NCBI GenBank assembly: GCA_031280965.1
Contig: JAITFZ010000014.1
Span: forward strand, 62,001-126,000
Direction of reading: 5' to 3'
Source: Oscillospiraceae bacterium
GTDB lineage: Bacteria > Bacillota > Clostridia > Oscillospirales > Ruminococcaceae
DNA length: 64,000 bases
In this document: positions 17,556 through 24,018 of the stretch, one piece after another
Position numbering within the stretch: the first letter of the stretch is position 1
Layout: the number at the start of each line of letters is the position of its first letter
Program-made: the position numbers and the translations under genes
Notes under the pieces: generated by a model
Seen by the model: only the letters and a program-made list of their open reading frames with translations
Database searches by the model: none
Told to the model about the DNA's origin: nothing

Positions 17556-17629
17556 GCGCCAATAGCTCAGTTGGATAGAGCAACCGCCTTCTAAGCGGTA
17601 GGTCAGGGGTTCAAATCCCTTTTGGCGTG
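17556..17629 (+). tRNA. tRNA-Arg (anticodon UCU)
   Basis: A cloverleaf can be drawn by eye. The acceptor stem GCGCCAA pairs with TTGGCGT, the D arm includes GCTCAGTTGGATAGAGC, the anticodon stem ACCGC/GCGGT encloses the loop CTTCTAA (anticodon TCT, reading AGA), and the T arm is AGGGGTTCAAATCCCTT. The 3' CCA is not encoded. A consensus promoter lies upstream and a terminator about 85 nt downstream, so it appears to be a single-gene unit. It separates the T4SS-linked genes from the recombinase-linked genes and could be an attachment site for one of them. Confidence 0.95.
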
Positions 17630-17712
17630 GCAAAAGGGTCTCATACGAACCGCATATATTTCAACGGCGGTTTCGCCGTGACGGTGAATTTGTAGAGTTT
17701 ATAATAACAGAT

Positions 17713-17746
17713 AAGAACGCTAAAGCTTAACTTTAGCGTTCTTTTT
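17713..17746. terminator. Bidirectional terminator between tRNA-Arg and the lipoprotein gene
   Basis: AAGAACGCTAAAG and CTTTAGCGTTCTT form a 13-bp perfect stem with a 5-nt loop, followed by TTTTT on the plus strand and preceded by A-rich sequence. Confidence 0.85.
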
Positions 17747-17792
17747 GTGTTAAAGTAAAAAATATGCTGTTAAGAATTTTATACTTTTTATG

Positions 17793-18740
17793 TCATGAAA
17801 CTACCCAATTCCCGTCAGAATCTTTTTGTATAATAAAATAAGTTCCCTGTGTTCTATATTCATGCCTCTCTTGTTTATTAAATTCATTGAAACCCATATC
17901 CACAGGTATTACTGTTACTTCTTTTGGAGCTATGTCCGAAGAATTTCGATTATTATCGAATAATTCACTTCTTTTATCGGAATCAAAAACGATGTCCCAT
18001 CCCTCTCCACTTCTAATTGAATCAGCTATACCTCTTGCAATTTCACTTTCACTGGGATATACAATCTTTAATTCAAATCCTGAAAATAATATTTCTCCAC
18101 TGTTAGTTTCTGCCGCTAAGCAGAGAGCATCTATGATAAGTTGACTTCGTTTAGTGTTTCCGTCTGCTGGGTCTTGTATTTCGTTTGTTAAAGTTTGAAC
18201 AAAAAATCTTATGGATTTTACATCTGTCCATCTGTTTACATTGTCTAATCCGCATTGAATTCTATTGCTTGTTCCATTTAAATCGATTGTACCATCAGTT
18301 TTCAACATGGCAATAATATACTCTGTTCGCTGTATTCCTCTGTCTATACCAATGTCAAAGTCGAGAATATTTTCATATGTAGTTAAAACCTTGTTAGATT
18401 GATTATAGCAAAAAAGTATACCGTCTTTGTTTAATGCGGTTATATATCTACTATTAACCCTAATTTTTATTATATTTTCCCATTCAGTAACGATTTCAGT
18501 GCCTCCATTTGTGCCGACCGTCCCATCCATGTTAATCCAATATAATTTATCGGAACCTATTGCAGATTCTATTGCAATTTGAACGGGTTTTATTTCTTCA
18601 AGCATTTGCACAATTGATTCTTTTTCCCTTTCTCTTTGTTTTTCAAATTCCTTGTCTGGGTTAGCTCCACCGCAACCTGTCAGTAATGTTAAAATCATTG
18701 CTAACATCAGTATAATTGCCGTGATTTTCTTGATTTTCAT
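17793..18740 (-). CDS. Lipoprotein of unknown function (315 aa)
   Basis: The signal peptide ends in the lipobox LLTGC (Cys23), so the protein is predicted to be lipid-anchored outside the cell. A Glu/Lys/Arg-rich helical linker (residues about 29-50) follows. A beta-rich stretch then contains short DGT units (WINMDGTVGTNGG, ITALNKDGILFCYN, AMLKTDGTIDLNG) that recall degenerate RCC1/beta-propeller blades. The C-terminal part is mixed. The gene is transcribed divergently from an XRE-type regulator gene across a shared region with back-to-back promoters. A surface or immunity function for the element is possible but not shown. Confidence 0.6.
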   Translation of the reverse strand: MKIKKITAIILMLAMILTLLTGCGGANPDKEFEKQREREKESIVQMLEEIKPVQIAIESAIGSDKLYWINMDGTVGTNGGTEIVTEWENIIKIRVNSRYITALNKDGILFCYNQSNKVLTTYENILDFDIGIDRGIQRTEYIIAMLKTDGTIDLNGTSNRIQCGLDNVNRWTDVKSIRFFVQTLTNEIQDPADGNTKRSQLIIDALCLAAETNSGEILFSGFELKIVYPSESEIARGIADSIRSGEGWDIVFDSDKRSELFDNNRNSSDIAPKEVTVIPVDMGFNEFNKQERHEYRTQGTYFIIQKDSDGNWVVS

Positions 18741-18799
18741 AGAATAGTCGCTCCTTGTTTGTTTTTGTTTATTTGCGGGGAGAGCCCCCGCCTTTCAAC

Positions 18800-18828
18800 A
18801 GTATAGCATAAAAAATACCATGTGTCAA
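18800..18828 (-). promoter_or_regulatory. Sigma-A promoter of the lipoprotein gene
   Basis: On the minus strand TTGACA (18828-18823), 17 bp, TATACT (18805-18800). Confidence 0.75.
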
Positions 18829-18841
18829 CATATCGTATGTT
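18827..18841. promoter_or_regulatory. Candidate operator between divergent promoters
   Basis: AACATA-TCG-TATGTT is a perfect 6-bp inverted repeat located between the two -35 boxes of the divergent lipoprotein and XRE genes. It is well placed as the binding site of the adjacent XRE regulator (inference). Confidence 0.5.
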
Positions 18842-18853
18842 TATGTAGACCGA

Positions 18854-18882
18854 TTGATTATTTAATTCCCCTACAATATAAT
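18854..18882 (+). promoter_or_regulatory. Sigma-A promoter of the XRE regulator gene
   Basis: TTGATT, 17 bp, TATAAT. The predicted start site is only about 10 nt before the ATG at 18900, so the leader is very short. Confidence 0.7.
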
Positions 18883-18899
18883 TGATATGGGGTGCTGAA

Positions 18900-19184
18900 A
18901 TGGTTGGATTAGGCGAAAAATTGCGGACTTTAAGATTAGGGAAGAATCTTACACAAAAACAACTCGGCGAACGAATAGGCATAAGCAAGTATGCGGTTTC
19001 AATGTACGAGCTTGACAGTCGTGCGCCAAGTTATGAGGTTTTAGTAAAACTTGCAGTTTTCTTTAGGGTTTCTGCTGATTATCTTCTTGATATTAACAAA
19101 CCTCGCTGTGTCAGCGTTGAGGGGTTGAAAGAGAAACAAATCAGCGCAATAGTCACTTTAATTGAAACAATGCGAGATGATTAA
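18900..19184 (+). CDS. XRE-family HTH transcriptional regulator (94 aa)
   Basis: The start is set at ATG 18900 (MVGLGEKLRTLR), behind GGGGTG and after the -10 box; the track's earlier start at 18882 lies inside the -10 region. Residues 6-60 form a Cro/cI-type helix-turn-helix: LGEKLRTLRLGKNLTQKQLG, then ISKYAVSMYELDSRAPSYEVLVKLA. The segment VSADYLLDIN is typical of phage- and ICE-type repressors. It is divergent from the lipoprotein gene, with a candidate operator between their promoters, so it probably represses one or both. Confidence 0.85.
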   Translation: MVGLGEKLRTLRLGKNLTQKQLGERIGISKYAVSMYELDSRAPSYEVLVKLAVFFRVSADYLLDINKPRCVSVEGLKEKQISAIVTLIETMRDD

Positions 19185-19245
19185 TTTTTTGCGTTCATCA
19201 GACAAAATGTAGCAAAACAACAAACTGTATTTTCTATAAAAATAA

Positions 19246-19274
19246 GTAGCGGATTGCAAAATGCAATCCGCTAC
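19246..19274 (-). terminator. Terminator between convergent genes
   Basis: GTAGCGGATTGCA and TGCAATCCGCTAC form a 13-bp perfect stem with a 3-nt loop. On the minus strand it is followed by TTATTTTTAT, so it best serves the 292-aa gene. Confidence 0.75.
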
Positions 19275-19289
19275 AAAATGTATTGTCGC

Positions 19290-20168
19290 TTAAATTGTCG
19301 GAGACGATTCGTTGTCGGACTTCAATTCGTCGGGGACGGGATAACCGATTTCTTGTGCAATCCTTATCGCAGTAGCGAGTTCAGTCGCGTCTGCAATATC
19401 GAATTTCAAAATACGATAGTACATATCGCGAGAAATGGACAGTTCCTTGCAAAAGTCAGTCACAGTGAGGAAATCGCGGGCGAAAACGAAGATTCTTAAA
19501 AAGTCTATCTCGTCAAGTTTCACCCTGCCTACGCGATTTTCTGCCACTTTTAAGCGTTCCTCAAACTCATCAAACCGCCGATAGAGTTCTGAAATACTCT
19601 CTTTGAAAAACAAGAGCGTTTTCTCCGCATTAAACAAGGGAGCGACTTCTGCATCATTTTTATTTTCGCTCTCTTTTTTCTCTTCAGCGGATTTAACCAA
19701 AGAATCAAATCCCCCCGTCGCGTTCCCGAAACTTTTGACGCTCTGTGCAACACCCTGCTGTTTGTCTTCTGTAATATTCTGCGGTTCGCCTTCTGCGACA
19801 ATTTGTTGTCCGTTCTCCGCGACAGCCTGTTGTACGCACACTCCGTCAGTTTTCACTTCGTTTTCTGCAACAATCTGCTGTCCGTCCTGCAAAGATTGAC
19901 TGCCGAAGCTCTCTAAAGGCTTACTGCCGAAACCCTCTAAAGGTTTACTGCCAAAACCCCCTAAAGGTTTACTGCCAAAACCCTCTAAAGGTTTACTGCC
20001 TAAGCTCCCTAAAGGCTTACTGCCAAAACCCCTTAAAGGTTTACTACCGAAGCCAGTTATGTTCTCCCCGACAGCTTGTTGAGTGTCCTGCGTGAAATTT
20101 TGCTGGGTTTCCTGTACTTTGTCCGCACCGTTTGCGGGAGATGTGTTTTGTGAAATACTCTGAAACAT
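19290..20168 (-). CDS. HTH-domain protein with GFGSKPL octapeptide repeats (292 aa)
   Basis: The N-terminal 35 residues are Gln/Asn/Thr-rich. Residues about 37-92 hold seven tandem copies of an 8-residue unit (GFGSKPLx). A second Gln/Ala/Glu-rich, loosely repetitive region (QQIVAENE, QQAVAENG, QQIVAEGE) follows. The C-terminal third has a predicted coiled coil (SISELYRRFDEFEERLKVAE) and then a helix-turn-helix-like region (LTVTDFCKELSISRDMYYRIL). The layout suggests a DNA-binding protein with a long flexible, repeat-bearing arm. It lies upstream of the XRE gene in convergent orientation and shares an apparent operon with the 62-aa gene. No family was recognised. Confidence 0.6.
   Translation of the reverse strand: MFQSISQNTSPANGADKVQETQQNFTQDTQQAVGENITGFGSKPLRGFGSKPLGSLGSKPLEGFGSKPLGGFGSKPLEGFGSKPLESFGSQSLQDGQQIVAENEVKTDGVCVQQAVAENGQQIVAEGEPQNITEDKQQGVAQSVKSFGNATGGFDSLVKSAEEKKESENKNDAEVAPLFNAEKTLLFFKESISELYRRFDEFEERLKVAENRVGRVKLDEIDFLRIFVFARDFLTVTDFCKELSISRDMYYRILKFDIADATELATAIRIAQEIGYPVPDELKSDNESSPTI
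19894..20061 (-). repeat. 24-bp tandem repeat encoding GFGSKPLx (7 units)
   Basis: Seven in-frame 24-bp units with the core AAGGTTTACTGCC (plus strand) lie inside the 292-aa gene. Units differ by a few substitutions only, which suggests recent expansion. Confidence 0.85.
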
Positions 20169-20224
20169 GAATATTTCCCCTTTCTAAAAAATTTTTATGT
20201 AACGCTTTAAGCGTTCATACCGTT

Positions 20225-20413
20225 TTAATTAGCACCTTTTCGCGAAATTCTGCGACGAGGTTTAGGGGTTACGATTTCTTTCTTTTGTTGTTCTTCTGCT
20301 AAGTACTGCTCATAATCGCTCTTGTTTGCGTCAATATACGCTCGGATTTCCTTTAGACATAAGGAAGTTGCGAACGCGCGAGCCATGTCCTGTGATAAAA
20401 CTAATGTTTTCAT
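20225..20413 (-). CDS. Small helical protein (62 aa)
   Basis: The start is set at ATG 20413 (MKTLVLSQDMARAFATSL) because GAAAGGAC lies at good spacing; the longer track ORF has no RBS. The sequence is helical and charged with a basic C-terminus (PKPRRRISRKGAN). Small proteins with this MKTLVLS...IRAYIDANKSDYEQYL pattern are common in Clostridia mobile elements, but their function is unknown. It is immediately upstream of the repeat-bearing HTH gene, with about 56 nt between them. Confidence 0.6.
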   Translation of the reverse strand: MKTLVLSQDMARAFATSLCLKEIRAYIDANKSDYEQYLAEEQQKKEIVTPKPRRRISRKGAN

Positions 20414-20759
20414 TGCGTGCTGTCCTTTCGAGTATAAAATTTTGCATTTATACTGATATTTGTGACAGGCACACAATTGCATTTAATAATGTTGCTATTT
20501 ATTTTATAGCTTGCCATACAAGACGATTAAAGCCGCTATATAAGCGGCTTTATGTTTTCATGTCATGTGTTGCTTTTGATAGTTTTGCACATTTGTTTAC
20601 AATGTGTTGCTTTTTTCGTTCATCGGCTTATATGTCACGTTTAAAAAGCAGTCGTAAACAGTATTATGCAAGATTAAATTTTCACGAATTAAAATAATGT
20701 GTTGCTTTTTTGGTTGGTTTGTGGTATTATAGATATAATAAACTACGGGAGGGGGTAAA
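20414..20759. promoter_or_regulatory. Divergent intergenic region with three direct repeats and a hairpin
   Basis: This 346-bp region separates the small minus-strand gene from the zinc-ribbon/recombinase operon. It holds a stem-loop (TAAAGCCGC...GCGGCTTTA, 20528-20552) and three direct copies of ATGTGTTGCTTTT (20565-20577, 20602-20614, 20697-20709). A plausible -10 (TATAAT, about 20734-20739) lies close to the RBS GGGAGGGGG. The direct repeats are candidate binding sites for the zinc-ribbon protein or the recombinase. Confidence 0.55.
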
Positions 20760-21410
20760 ATGATGGGAACTGTCGAGTTGAGATATTGTCCGCATTGTAA
20801 TAATCGGGTTAAGAAAAACGGCTCTTTTAGGGGTAAACAGAGGTATATATGTACATTTGAATTATGCAAGAAATCTGTTCAGCCTGTCCGAAAAAAAATA
20901 AAAGATGATGAACCCGATATAAAATGCTCTTGCGGAAGAAAGCCAAAGAAAAACGGCTCGAATAATGGGCGACAACGGTATTTTTGTACTATATGTAATA
21001 AGCCTGTTTCAAAAAAGCCGTACAAAGTATTAAACAGCAAAGAAATAGAAGCAATACTTTATTCATGGGTTGAATTTAATTATGATTACAGCCGAACTAT
21101 GGAAAAATACGGAATAACAAGAAATAAATTAAAAAAAATCACAAAGGAACATAGTAAACTAACAGAGAGAATCGAAGGATGGTTAATGAAGAAACCCAAA
21201 GAAGTCAAAACGGCTTTTGGATTTTTAAGCAACAAGCAAATTTATGAAAAATGGATAAACAGCAATTTAGAGCTTGGTGAATTCGCTCGTAGCTTAAAAA
21301 TCGGCTTTTATAAAGCGAGAAGCATAATTGCCCAAGAATTAAATATCAATGAAGACAGGCGCGCTCTTGAAAGCGCAAAAAGGAAAATACGAAAGGAGCG
21401 AGGACTATGA
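20760..21410 (+). CDS. Double zinc-ribbon DNA-binding protein coupled to the recombinase (216 aa)
   Basis: Two InsA/IS1-type zinc ribbons occur in tandem: CPHCNNRVKKNGSFRGKQRY with a second Cys pair (about residues 10-36), and CSCGRKPKKNGSNNGRQRYF then CTICNK (about 59-83). Two helical HTH-like regions follow (FNYDYSRTMEKYGITRNKLK and NLELGEFARSLKIGFYKARS). The stop overlaps the recombinase ATG by 4 nt (ATGA), so both are made together. The RBS is GGGAGGGGG. It is not a transposase, since no DDE domain follows. A role as accessory DNA-binding factor or directionality factor for the recombinase is inferred from coupling and domain type. Confidence 0.7.
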   Translation: MMGTVELRYCPHCNNRVKKNGSFRGKQRYICTFELCKKSVQPVRKKIKDDEPDIKCSCGRKPKKNGSNNGRQRYFCTICNKPVSKKPYKVLNSKEIEAILYSWVEFNYDYSRTMEKYGITRNKLKKITKEHSKLTERIEGWLMKKPKEVKTAFGFLSNKQIYEKWINSNLELGEFARSLKIGFYKARSIIAQELNINEDRRALESAKRKIRKERGL

Positions 21411-22909
21411 AAGCAGTAATTTATGCAAGGTACAGTTCACACAATCAAACAGAATTATCAATTGAGGGGCAACTTAGCGAGTGTTACAAATTCGCCAAAC
21501 GCGAAGGTTACACTATAATTAAAGAGTATATAGACAGAGCAAAAACCGCGACCACAGACCGCCGCCCACAATTCCAAAAAATGATTAAAGACAGTGAAAA
21601 ACGCCAGTTTGAAGCGGTTTTAGTGTATCAGCTCGACCGTTTTGCGCGTAATCGCTACGATAGCGCAATTCATAAAAATAAGCTTAGAAAGAATGGCGTT
21701 AAGGTTATTTCTGCTCGCGAAGTCATAACACAGGATGCAAGCGGAATTTTATTAGAATCTGTGCTTGAAGGCTATGCAGAATATTTCAGCGCGGAACTTT
21801 CACAGAAGGTCAAGCGGTCTGTCGCCCTTCGGATTGAAAAATGCCAGTATTTGGGCGGTGGGATTCCGTTAGGGTACACCGTAGACGAAAACAAGCAATT
21901 TCAGCTTGACCCCTTGACTGTTCCCGTGGTTCACCGTTGTTTCGACCTCTATTTGTCAGGGAATACCTTAAAAGACATAAACGAAGCTATTACAAAAGAA
22001 TTCGGCAGGGAATTTTTTGGAAACATATTTAACGGCTTAAACAAGGTGCTTGATAATCGGAATTATATAGGCTATTACACGCGCGGCGGCGCAGATAAAA
22101 AAGACGGTATGCCGCGCATCATTAGTGATGAATTATTTGAAAGAGTGCAGATTATGCGCCATAAAGACAAAAAAACCTCCGCAAAAGCGAAGGCGCATGA
22201 AGAATATTTATTGACTACAAAATTATTTTGCGGCTACTGTAAAGAAATGATGGTGGGAGTTAGCGGAACGAGCCGCACTGGTAAAACACACAGCTATTAC
22301 ACGTGCAAGAGTGTATGGAACAAAAAAGGCTGTAAAAAGAAGAATGTTAAAAAGCATGACATAGAAAATTTTATCATCGCCCAAGCCTGCCAACAACTTA
22401 CTGATGAAAATATCACCCTTATATCTAAAATGTTAGCAGAGCAGTCGAAGCAGGAGAATTACACGCCCTACTTATCGGAAATCAAAAAGAAGCTGAAAGA
22501 CAACGCAAAAGCGGTTGAAAACCTTTTAAAGGCGATTGAGAGCGGCGAACACATGGGCTTGTTGTCCGAGCGTATAACGCAAAAGAAGCAGGAGCGAGCA
22601 GAACTTGAAAAAGCCCTTGCCCTTGAACAGATGGAACGAATCGAGATTGACGAAGACGAAATCAGTTACTTTCTTACAAAGTTAAGAGAAGGCAACATAG
22701 ACGACATTCACCGCAAACGGGCGATTATAGCCGTTTTCGTGAGCGCGATATATCTTTATGACGACAGAGCAACAATAGTTTTTAATGCCACAGATAAGCC
22801 TTTAACTATAGATTTTCAATTTTTGCTTGACAAAATGGAGCGCGGCGAGTATAATGGTATAGGTGAACGTCGCGAAAGTGGTTCTTATACGACAGATGGC
22901 GGCGTGTGA
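21407..22909 (+). CDS. Large serine recombinase (integrase) of the element
   Basis: The N-terminal resolvase domain (VIYARYSSHNQTELSIEGQL, catalytic Ser near residue 10; VYQLDRFARNRYD) is followed by a recombinase domain (GGGIPLGYTVDENK, about residues 155-260). A zinc beta-ribbon (CGYCKEMM, then YYTCKS and GCKKK, about 282-325) and a coiled coil (about 345-420) follow. The length of 500 is normal. Such enzymes integrate and excise elements between attP and attB. The gene ends 4 nt before tRNA-His, and its last 28 codons contain the apparent tRNA promoter, so the att crossover probably lies in or near this 3' end. Confidence 0.9.
   Translation: MKAVIYARYSSHNQTELSIEGQLSECYKFAKREGYTIIKEYIDRAKTATTDRRPQFQKMIKDSEKRQFEAVLVYQLDRFARNRYDSAIHKNKLRKNGVKVISAREVITQDASGILLESVLEGYAEYFSAELSQKVKRSVALRIEKCQYLGGGIPLGYTVDENKQFQLDPLTVPVVHRCFDLYLSGNTLKDINEAITKEFGREFFGNIFNGLNKVLDNRNYIGYYTRGGADKKDGMPRIISDELFERVQIMRHKDKKTSAKAKAHEEYLLTTKLFCGYCKEMMVGVSGTSRTGKTHSYYTCKSVWNKKGCKKKNVKKHDIENFIIAQACQQLTDENITLISKMLAEQSKQENYTPYLSEIKKKLKDNAKAVENLLKAIESGEHMGLLSERITQKKQERAELEKALALEQMERIEIDEDEISYFLTKLREGNIDDIHRKRAIIAVFVSAIYLYDDRATIVFNATDKPLTIDFQFLLDKMERGEYNGIGERRESGSYTTDGGV
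22827..22855 (+). promoter_or_regulatory. Consensus promoter of tRNA-His inside the recombinase gene
   Basis: TTGACA, a 17-bp spacer and TATAAT lie within the last 85 nt of the recombinase coding sequence, 58 nt before the tRNA. A perfect consensus at this place is unlikely by chance and gives the tRNA its own promoter. Confidence 0.8.
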
Positions 22910-22913
22910 ATTT

Positions 22914-22987
22914 GGTGGGTATAGCGTAGATGGTAGCGCGTCAGATTGTGGCTCTGAAGGTCGTGGGTTCAAGTCCCACTATCCACC
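22914..22987 (+). tRNA. tRNA-His (anticodon GUG)
   Basis: The acceptor stem GTGGGTA pairs with TATCCAC, with an extra G at -1 opposite C73, which is the hallmark of tRNA-His. The anticodon loop in CAGATTGTGGCTCTG gives GTG, and the T arm is GTGGGTTCAAGTCCCAC. The 3' CCA is not encoded. It begins 4 nt after the recombinase stop codon and is followed at once by a strong terminator. It is the probable chromosomal anchor of the integrated element. Confidence 0.95.
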
Positions 22988-22990
22988 CTG

Positions 22991-23024
22991 AAAAAAGGCA
23001 AAAGCAGACGCTTTTGCCTTTTTT
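22991..23024 (+). terminator. Terminator of tRNA-His
   Basis: AAAAAAGGCAAAAG and CTTTTGCCTTTTTT form a strong stem with a 6-nt loop and a U-tract 4 nt after the tRNA. Confidence 0.9.
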
Positions 23025-23120
23025 ATCGGAAATTCCCGATATTCTCCGAATTTTTAATATTTATGTCAAGTGATACAAGAACGAGTGTTAAATAGTGATT
23101 ATTTTTGTGCCGAATTTGCA

Positions 23121-23149
23121 TTGATTTATGTGATTGTTTGTAATATAAT
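23121..23149 (+). promoter_or_regulatory. Sigma-A promoter of the Spo0A-like gene
   Basis: TTGATT, 17 bp, TATAAT, 47 nt upstream of the ATG at 23196. Confidence 0.75.
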
Positions 23150-23195
23150 GAAATGTACGAGCATTTGATTACATGTTTGAAAGTGAGGAATTTAC

Positions 23196-23966
23196 ATGAA
23201 CAGAGAACTTAAAGTACTCTTAGTCGAAGATGATTCGGTGGTATGCCGGAACATCATTAAAGCTGTCGATAAGACAGACAGCGTTCGCCTCATAGGCGTA
23301 ACAAACAGCGTTGAGAAAGCTGTCGAATACGTTTCTGACGGGCTTCCCGACGCGATTATTCTTGACATTGAATTAAACAAAGGCAGCGGAAACGGCGTTA
23401 CGCTCATGAAGCAACTACGCGACCTCGACCTTGCTGTATTCCCCTACCTTTTAGTTACAACAAACAGCGCCGGCACAGAAACCCATGATACGGCGCGGGA
23501 CATGGGTGCGGATTTCATTGTGTGCAAGCAACAGGAGGATTACAGCGCGGAGAATATAATTGATTTCTTGAGTTCTGTAAACAGCGTTATACTCAGCAGG
23601 AAAAAGACAGACGCTTCCGAGGACATTAAAGAAAGAGACGACAGGATTCTTAAAAGACTTCATACGGAGCTTGACCTCATCGGAGTAAGTCCCAAGGTTG
23701 TAGGGCGTGTGTACTTAGTTGACAGTATTTTGATTATTATGGAAAAGCCCGAGCCGAATTTCTCCCGCAGAATAGCGGCAAAGCACGGAAAATCCGTGCC
23801 AAGCGTTGAACGCGCTATGCAAACCGCAATCACCGGAGCGTGGAAAAACAACTGCGCCGAAGAACTTGCGAAATATTATACAGCAAGGATTAGCCCGAGC
23901 AAGGGAATCCCTACTGTTACCGAGTTCATCTACTTTTATGCCGCGAAGGTGAAAAATAACTGGTAA
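23196..23966 (+). CDS. Spo0A-like response regulator
   Basis: The N-terminal receiver domain (residues 1-125) has the acidic pair in LLVEDDSVV, the phospho-acceptor Asp in AIILDIELN, and the conserved Thr/Lys region (LLVTTNSAG, FIVCKQQ). The C-terminal domain (about 145-256) matches the Spo0A effector domain: RRIAAKHGKSVPSVERAMQT, then AITGAWKNN and GIPTVTEFIYFYAAK align with the Spo0A recognition-helix region and C-terminus. Spo0A controls entry into sporulation. The gene stands alone, next to the integration locus and not beside spoIVB, and its receiver domain is divergent, so it may be a second Spo0A-type regulator. It has its own promoter and terminator. Confidence 0.8.
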   Translation: MNRELKVLLVEDDSVVCRNIIKAVDKTDSVRLIGVTNSVEKAVEYVSDGLPDAIILDIELNKGSGNGVTLMKQLRDLDLAVFPYLLVTTNSAGTETHDTARDMGADFIVCKQQEDYSAENIIDFLSSVNSVILSRKKTDASEDIKERDDRILKRLHTELDLIGVSPKVVGRVYLVDSILIIMEKPEPNFSRRIAAKHGKSVPSVERAMQTAITGAWKNNCAEELAKYYTARISPSKGIPTVTEFIYFYAAKVKNNW

Positions 23967-23986
23967 GCTGTTAAAAGCAAATGCAT

Positions 23987-24013
23987 AAATCCCGCTTTAA
24001 AGGCGGGATTTTC
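23987..24013 (+). terminator. Terminator after the Spo0A-like gene
   Basis: AAATCCCGC and GCGGGATTT form a 9-bp stem with a 7-nt loop followed by TTTT. It lies between convergent genes and may serve both. Confidence 0.8.
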
Positions 24014-24018
24014 CTATT

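Larger units (their letters stand above)
1..22913. mobile_element. Probable integrative conjugative element segment (T4SS module, accessory genes, serine recombinase)
   Basis: The region holds a type IV secretion operon (VirD4, VirB2-like pilin, three VirB6-like proteins, start of VirB4), small genes typical of Clostridia conjugative elements (DUF5049-like, DUF7678-like, a truncated gamma-glutamylcyclotransferase) and a large serine recombinase next to tRNA-His. No relaxase is visible, so the conjugation module must continue to the left if it is complete. The right boundary is placed at tRNA-His by inference. The left boundary is outside the window. It is possible that 1-17.5 kb and 17.5-22.9 kb are two separate elements, because tRNA-Arg lies between them. 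Confidence 0.55.

Noticed and set aside
17448-17633. 61-aa minus-strand ORF over tRNA-Arg
   Set aside because: It is the reverse complement of the tRNA; the string MPRQKGFEPLTYRLEGG is a known artefact of tRNA antisense translation.
19894-20061. CRISPR-like array
   Set aside because: The 24-bp repeats are directly adjacent without spacers and are in frame within a coding gene.
20760-21410. IS1-type transposase subunit
   Set aside because: The zinc ribbons resemble InsA, but no DDE transposase domain or terminal repeats are present and the gene is coupled to a recombinase.
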